In this document: positions 5,134 to 7,255 of the stretch, piece by piece
Layout: each line of letters begins with the position of its first letter
How positions within the stretch are numbered: position 1 is the first letter of the stretch
Assembly: GCA_964452045.1 (NCBI GenBank)
Contig: CAYVKM010000128.1
Span: 1-7,255, forward strand
From: CAYVKM01 sp964452045
GTDB lineage: Bacteria > Calditrichota > Calditrichia > RBG-13-44-9
DNA length: 7,255 nt
Direction: 5' to 3'
Translations under genes and position numbers: made by a program
Notes under the pieces: model-generated
Told to the model about the DNA's origin: nothing
Seen by the model: only the letters and a program-made list of their open reading frames with translations
Database searches by the model: none

Positions 5134-5188
5134 ACGGTTGGCGCTTAACCGGCCCGCCTTGGCGGGTCTGAGTTGAACCGCTTGTTAA
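5131..5188 (-). repeat. Putative integron attC site (58 bp) of the PH-like membrane protein cassette
   Basis: The site has classical two-box symmetry. The outer R-type boxes are TTAAC (5131-5135) and GTTAA (5184-5188). The L-type boxes are GCGCTTAAC (5141-5149) and GTTGAACCGC (5172-5181), complementary except for one unpaired G and one mismatch. In the centre is the hairpin CCCGCC-TT-GGCGGG (5153-5166). On the minus strand the exit core reads GTTAAAA, differing from GTTRRRY only in the last base. The site overlaps the stop codon of the minus-strand gene it follows, as in many cassettes, and its length is close to that of minimal attC sites. This is the strongest attC candidate in the window. 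Confidence 0.75.
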
Positions 5189-5688
5189 TTGTCATTCTTT
5201 GTTGATAATCCGCTTGCCAGAAGTCGAGTTACTTCACTTGGACAGCACGTCGAGAATGAAATATCTCGGACAATTCCTACCTTTCTCTTAAGCGCAATCA
5301 CTAGCCGGGGATGCTCGAGAAAGTTAAAGGAAGCACGATATCTCCCTCGAATAAACATGAAGTGTATCCCTGCACCTCCATACTTCATTAGTAGTGGAAG
5401 CTCATCAAGGCAACATTCTTCAATATTGTCCAATTGAACCTTTAATAAGAAGATGCCGAACTTTAGATTCAGTGATTGTGAGTTAATGCGAATAATCAGA
5501 GTTCGGTAATTAATTGAGTAGAAAAAGAATAGAACAAATAGAAAGAGGAAGGTAGCACTAAGAAAGCCTAGACCATTTGCGCTTATCCGCCAGATCGACA
5601 GCAGCGAGAAGACAATGGTTAAGCCTATGAAAAGCACCTCTGTCCACTTGGAAGAAACTCTTTCTACATAAGTATGGCTGTCTATCAT
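5185..5688 (-). CDS. Two-helix membrane protein with PH-like domain, probable integron cassette gene
   Basis: A 167-residue protein with two closely spaced hydrophobic helices (about residues 18-34 and 41-59), followed by a soluble, mostly beta domain. The domain pattern resembles bacterial PH-like (bPH) domains: LIIRINSQSLNLKFGIFLLK, then LDNIEECCLDE, then YGGAGIHFMFIRGRY, a short strand with LVIALKRK, and a C-terminal helix. Such proteins are usually of unknown function. The start used is ATG at 5688, preceded only by a weak purine-rich GAGAGA. The gene is flanked on both sides by attC-like sites in the right orientation: the upstream core GTTAGGT ends 29 nt before the ATG, and the downstream site overlaps the TAA stop. 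That is the geometry of a single promoterless cassette. The fold call is tentative; membrane topology is clear. Confidence 0.82.
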   Translation of the reverse strand: MIDSHTYVERVSSKWTEVLFIGLTIVFSLLSIWRISANGLGFLSATFLFLFVLFFFYSINYRTLIIRINSQSLNLKFGIFLLKVQLDNIEECCLDELPLLMKYGGAGIHFMFIRGRYRASFNFLEHPRLVIALKRKVGIVRDISFSTCCPSEVTRLLASGLSTKNDN

Positions 5689-5717
5689 CAGTGTCTCTCT
5701 ATCTCTCTGATTGTGCC

Positions 5718-5766
5718 ACCTAACGCTAGAAATAAGTTGCCGGAACGTGCGGCGGACTGTACGTTA
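5718..5766 (-). repeat. Putative attC-like site upstream of the PH-like gene
   Basis: On the minus strand the site exits with GCGTTAGGT; GTTAGGT (5724-5718) matches GTTRRRY exactly. Outer arms CGTTA/TAACG pair (5762-5766 with 5721-5725). Inner arms AGT and GCCG pair with CGGC and ACT (5735-5742 with 5750-5758), leaving unpaired bases between them, around a 7-nt loop. The spacers are unequal (3 and 9 nt), so it may be a decayed site. It lies about 110 nt after the S41 peptidase stop codon. Confidence 0.6.
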
Positions 5767-5879
5767 TTATCCATTGAAACTTCTTCGTAACTCCGCGTAT
5801 TCAGATTCACACATCATTGTTCCAGTCAGTTTATTTTTTTTCAAGCCATCTTACGTTATCAAAACGTTGCTATTATCAA
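5767..5879. other. Spacer downstream of the S41 peptidase gene
   Basis: No gene seen. On the minus strand there is a run of A residues rather than T after the peptidase stop codon, so no intrinsic terminator for that gene is evident. Confidence 0.35.
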
Positions 5880-6896
5880 TTAATCTTTTAACATATTAAT
5901 TGCAAATTCCAACTGTTTATCTTTTCCGTTGGCAAGGTCTTCTTTTGTTTGTTCGATCCGGATATCTGGTGCAACACCAATCCATTCCCAGGGTAATCCA
6001 TCATAACGGCGCAGATCTGTTGTACCGACAAATATTTTTTTCCCGCTTGGAAGATTATATTTAGCTGGAAAATCGAGAGTAGCACCTGCAGATGCTCCGG
6101 CTGTTGTATCGCCTACGACTGTAACCGTTGATATCTGTTTCATTACTTCAGGGAGATACTCCCCGGCGCTGGCACATACACCATTGATTAATACAACGAC
6201 TGGTTTAGTATAAGGGAAAGGACCTTGTGGTGTAAAAGGCGGTGATTGAGTCAGCTCGCCAAGTAAATAACTTTCAGGTTTTTCAAGGGTGGAAGTAATA
6301 AACCGGTTAACGATTGTTTCAACATGATCAGAGGATCCGCCATTGTTATGCCGTATATCTAATATCAAGGCTTTTGTATTTTTAATATGATTCAGAGCCT
6401 GGTAGAAAGGGTTTTTCACGTTATCAACATTAAAGCTTCCAATATAAATATATCCGATATTCCCGGAGAGTATTTCATATTCGATATTGCCTTCCCCGGT
6501 GATTTTTAACTCCCTGTCAAAGTAATTTCTGACTATAATTGGATTGAAAGAATATTTATCTTTCAACCATCTCGGACCCTGGTAAGTCTCTACCAGTCTA
6601 CCGCCATCGGTTCCCACTTCAATGTGCATATCTTTTAATTCACCAAGCAAATCAATCAGAACCGGGTAAATTTCATCTCCTTTGGCTTGCTCTGCTCTCG
6701 GTTTATAAACGATATATAAACTATCCCAGTTAATCTTCTTTAGCTCGAGATAGGGATATATAGCATTTACTCTTGCCCATGTTGCATTAAAGTCTTCCAT
6801 ATTAAAGTTTGAATTTTCTGGCTTAACGATTTTATCCTCGCAGCCAGCTAATAAAATGACTGTGAATAAAATTAGTAGAAGTTTGGTTTTAAGCAT
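5880..6896 (-). CDS. S41-family (tail-specific/tricorn-like) peptidase, lipoprotein
   Basis: A 338-residue serine peptidase-like protein anchored as a lipoprotein (lipobox LLAGC, Cys19). The S41 core is clear: GNIGYIYIGSF (145-154), ALILDIRHNNGG (176-187), the nucleophile motif NGVCASAGEYL with Ser243, VVGDTTAGASAG (260-271) and WIGVAPDI (305-312). The Lys found in CtpA-type enzymes (usually T-x-GKG) is absent. Instead LKDMHIEVG (88-95, His91) resembles the His motif of tricorn-type S41 members, so a Ser/His arrangement is likely. No PDZ domain is recognisable between the N-terminal helical part and the core. It probably degrades peptides at the cell envelope; substrate unknown. It starts 2 nt after the stop of the upstream barrel-like gene, has no ribosome site of its own, and is likely translationally coupled. 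Confidence 0.92.
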   Translation of the reverse strand: MLKTKLLLILFTVILLAGCEDKIVKPENSNFNMEDFNATWARVNAIYPYLELKKINWDSLYIVYKPRAEQAKGDEIYPVLIDLLGELKDMHIEVGTDGGRLVETYQGPRWLKDKYSFNPIIVRNYFDRELKITGEGNIEYEILSGNIGYIYIGSFNVDNVKNPFYQALNHIKNTKALILDIRHNNGGSSDHVETIVNRFITSTLEKPESYLLGELTQSPPFTPQGPFPYTKPVVVLINGVCASAGEYLPEVMKQISTVTVVGDTTAGASAGATLDFPAKYNLPSGKKIFVGTTDLRRYDGLPWEWIGVAPDIRIEQTKEDLANGKDKQLEFAINMLKD

Positions 6897-6898
6897 GA

Positions 6899-7255
6899 TT
6901 AAAACTCGTAATTTAATGAAGTTAAAAAATTATTGCTGGCAGCGATATATGGATCCCATTTGTCAATGCGTGAAAAATCAAATCGATATCCCAGGGAAAT
7001 TGAAACGTGGTTAACCAAATAATAGCGCACAGAAAGGGTATAATCAAATTTTGTTGCGGTAAATACGGAAGTTAAAGTTGCACCGGATTCATCCCCATAT
7101 TTATGCTCATCATTATCTTTAAGGCACAACGAGAGTAGATTAATGCGTAAAAGGCTTTCCACTAATAGTTTATTATTCAACGGGTAAATGAATTCTGAAT
7201 TAATTCCTAAGGAGCCCAGCAAACCAAATGTTTTTGGAGAGATAAATGTCCCGGG
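6899..7255 (-). CDS. Outer-membrane beta-barrel-like protein, N-terminus beyond window
   Basis: The frame is open to the window edge, giving 118 C-terminal residues. They show alternating hydrophobic/polar strands: INSEFIYPLNNKLLVESLLR, then TATKFDYTLSVRYYLVNH, then VSISLGYRFDFSRIDKW and FLTSLNYEF. The protein ends in Phe, as barrels recognised by the BAM complex usually do. The internal TTG at 7222 is not a believable start. Function is unknown; it may be an uncharacterised barrel. It forms an operon-like pair with the S41 lipoprotein peptidase (stop and next ATG separated by 2 nt), which suggests a shared envelope role. Confidence 0.75.
   Translation of the reverse strand, partial: PGTFISPKTFGLLGSLGINSEFIYPLNNKLLVESLLRINLLSLCLKDNDEHKYGDESGATLTSVFTATKFDYTLSVRYYLVNHVSISLGYRFDFSRIDKWDPYIAASNNFLTSLNYEF

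Noticed and set aside
671..5136. The three repeats as a CRISPR array or MITE family
   Set aside because: Only three diverged copies at irregular 1-3 kb spacing, no short regular spacers, no terminal inverted repeats or target duplications; the conserved reading frame identifies them as gene tails.
5189..5437. 82-codon plus-strand frame
   Set aside because: Antisense to the PH-like membrane protein, which has clear transmembrane helices and cassette-type flanks.
5711..5899. 62-codon plus-strand frame
   Set aside because: It runs through the attC-like site and into the end of the S41 gene; no ribosome site or family pattern.
1..7255. tRNA, rRNA, transposase or integrase genes
   Set aside because: None of the open frames has recombinase or transposase motifs, and no tRNA-like cloverleaf or rRNA sequence was recognised on either strand.

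Overview
The window suggests an FCB-group-like bacterium (Bacteroidota, Ignavibacteriota, Calditrichota or a relative). The hints are modest: a FecI-type ECF sigma factor of the style common there, AT-rich intergenic DNA, outer-membrane and lipoprotein genes, and starts with poor Shine-Dalgarno sequences. No gene fixes the taxon. Coding density is low, and most of the window looks like an accessory region assembled in pieces.

Layout. Positions 1-471 (minus) hold the N-terminal part of an ECF sigma factor. At about 671-919 is a decayed 3' end of an ALDH7/antiquitin-type aldehyde dehydrogenase gene (copy A). From 912 to 3519 run three minus-strand genes, separated by long imperfect inverted repeats that look like integron attC sites: a secreted barrel-like protein (1257-1727), a SnoaL-like lipoprotein (2044-2568) and a patatin-like phospholipase (2752-3519). 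A second ALDH7 3' remnant (copy B, about 3828-4015) precedes a plus-strand NYN-domain gene (4203-4826), whose leader has two UUCG hairpins and a T-tract ending 6 nt before the start codon. A third ALDH7 remnant (copy C, 4915-5136) abuts a 58-bp attC-like site (5131-5188). That site overlaps the stop codon of a minus-strand membrane PH-like protein (5185-5688), and another attC-like site lies just upstream of this gene (5718-5766). The right end is a minus-strand gene pair: an outer-membrane-barrel-like protein (partial) followed 2 nt later by an S41-family lipoprotein peptidase (5880-6896).

Reading. On the minus strand the window reads as short integron-style cassette runs, each gene followed by a foldable site. 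Two of the runs end at the same kind of place: about 55 bp past the stop codon of an ALDH7 3' fragment. No integrase gene is visible, so this would be a cluster of attC-like sites without an integrase in view. The three ALDH7 tails, and the match between their edges and the putative recombination cores, are the most unusual things here. All family calls are by eye; no search or folding was run.
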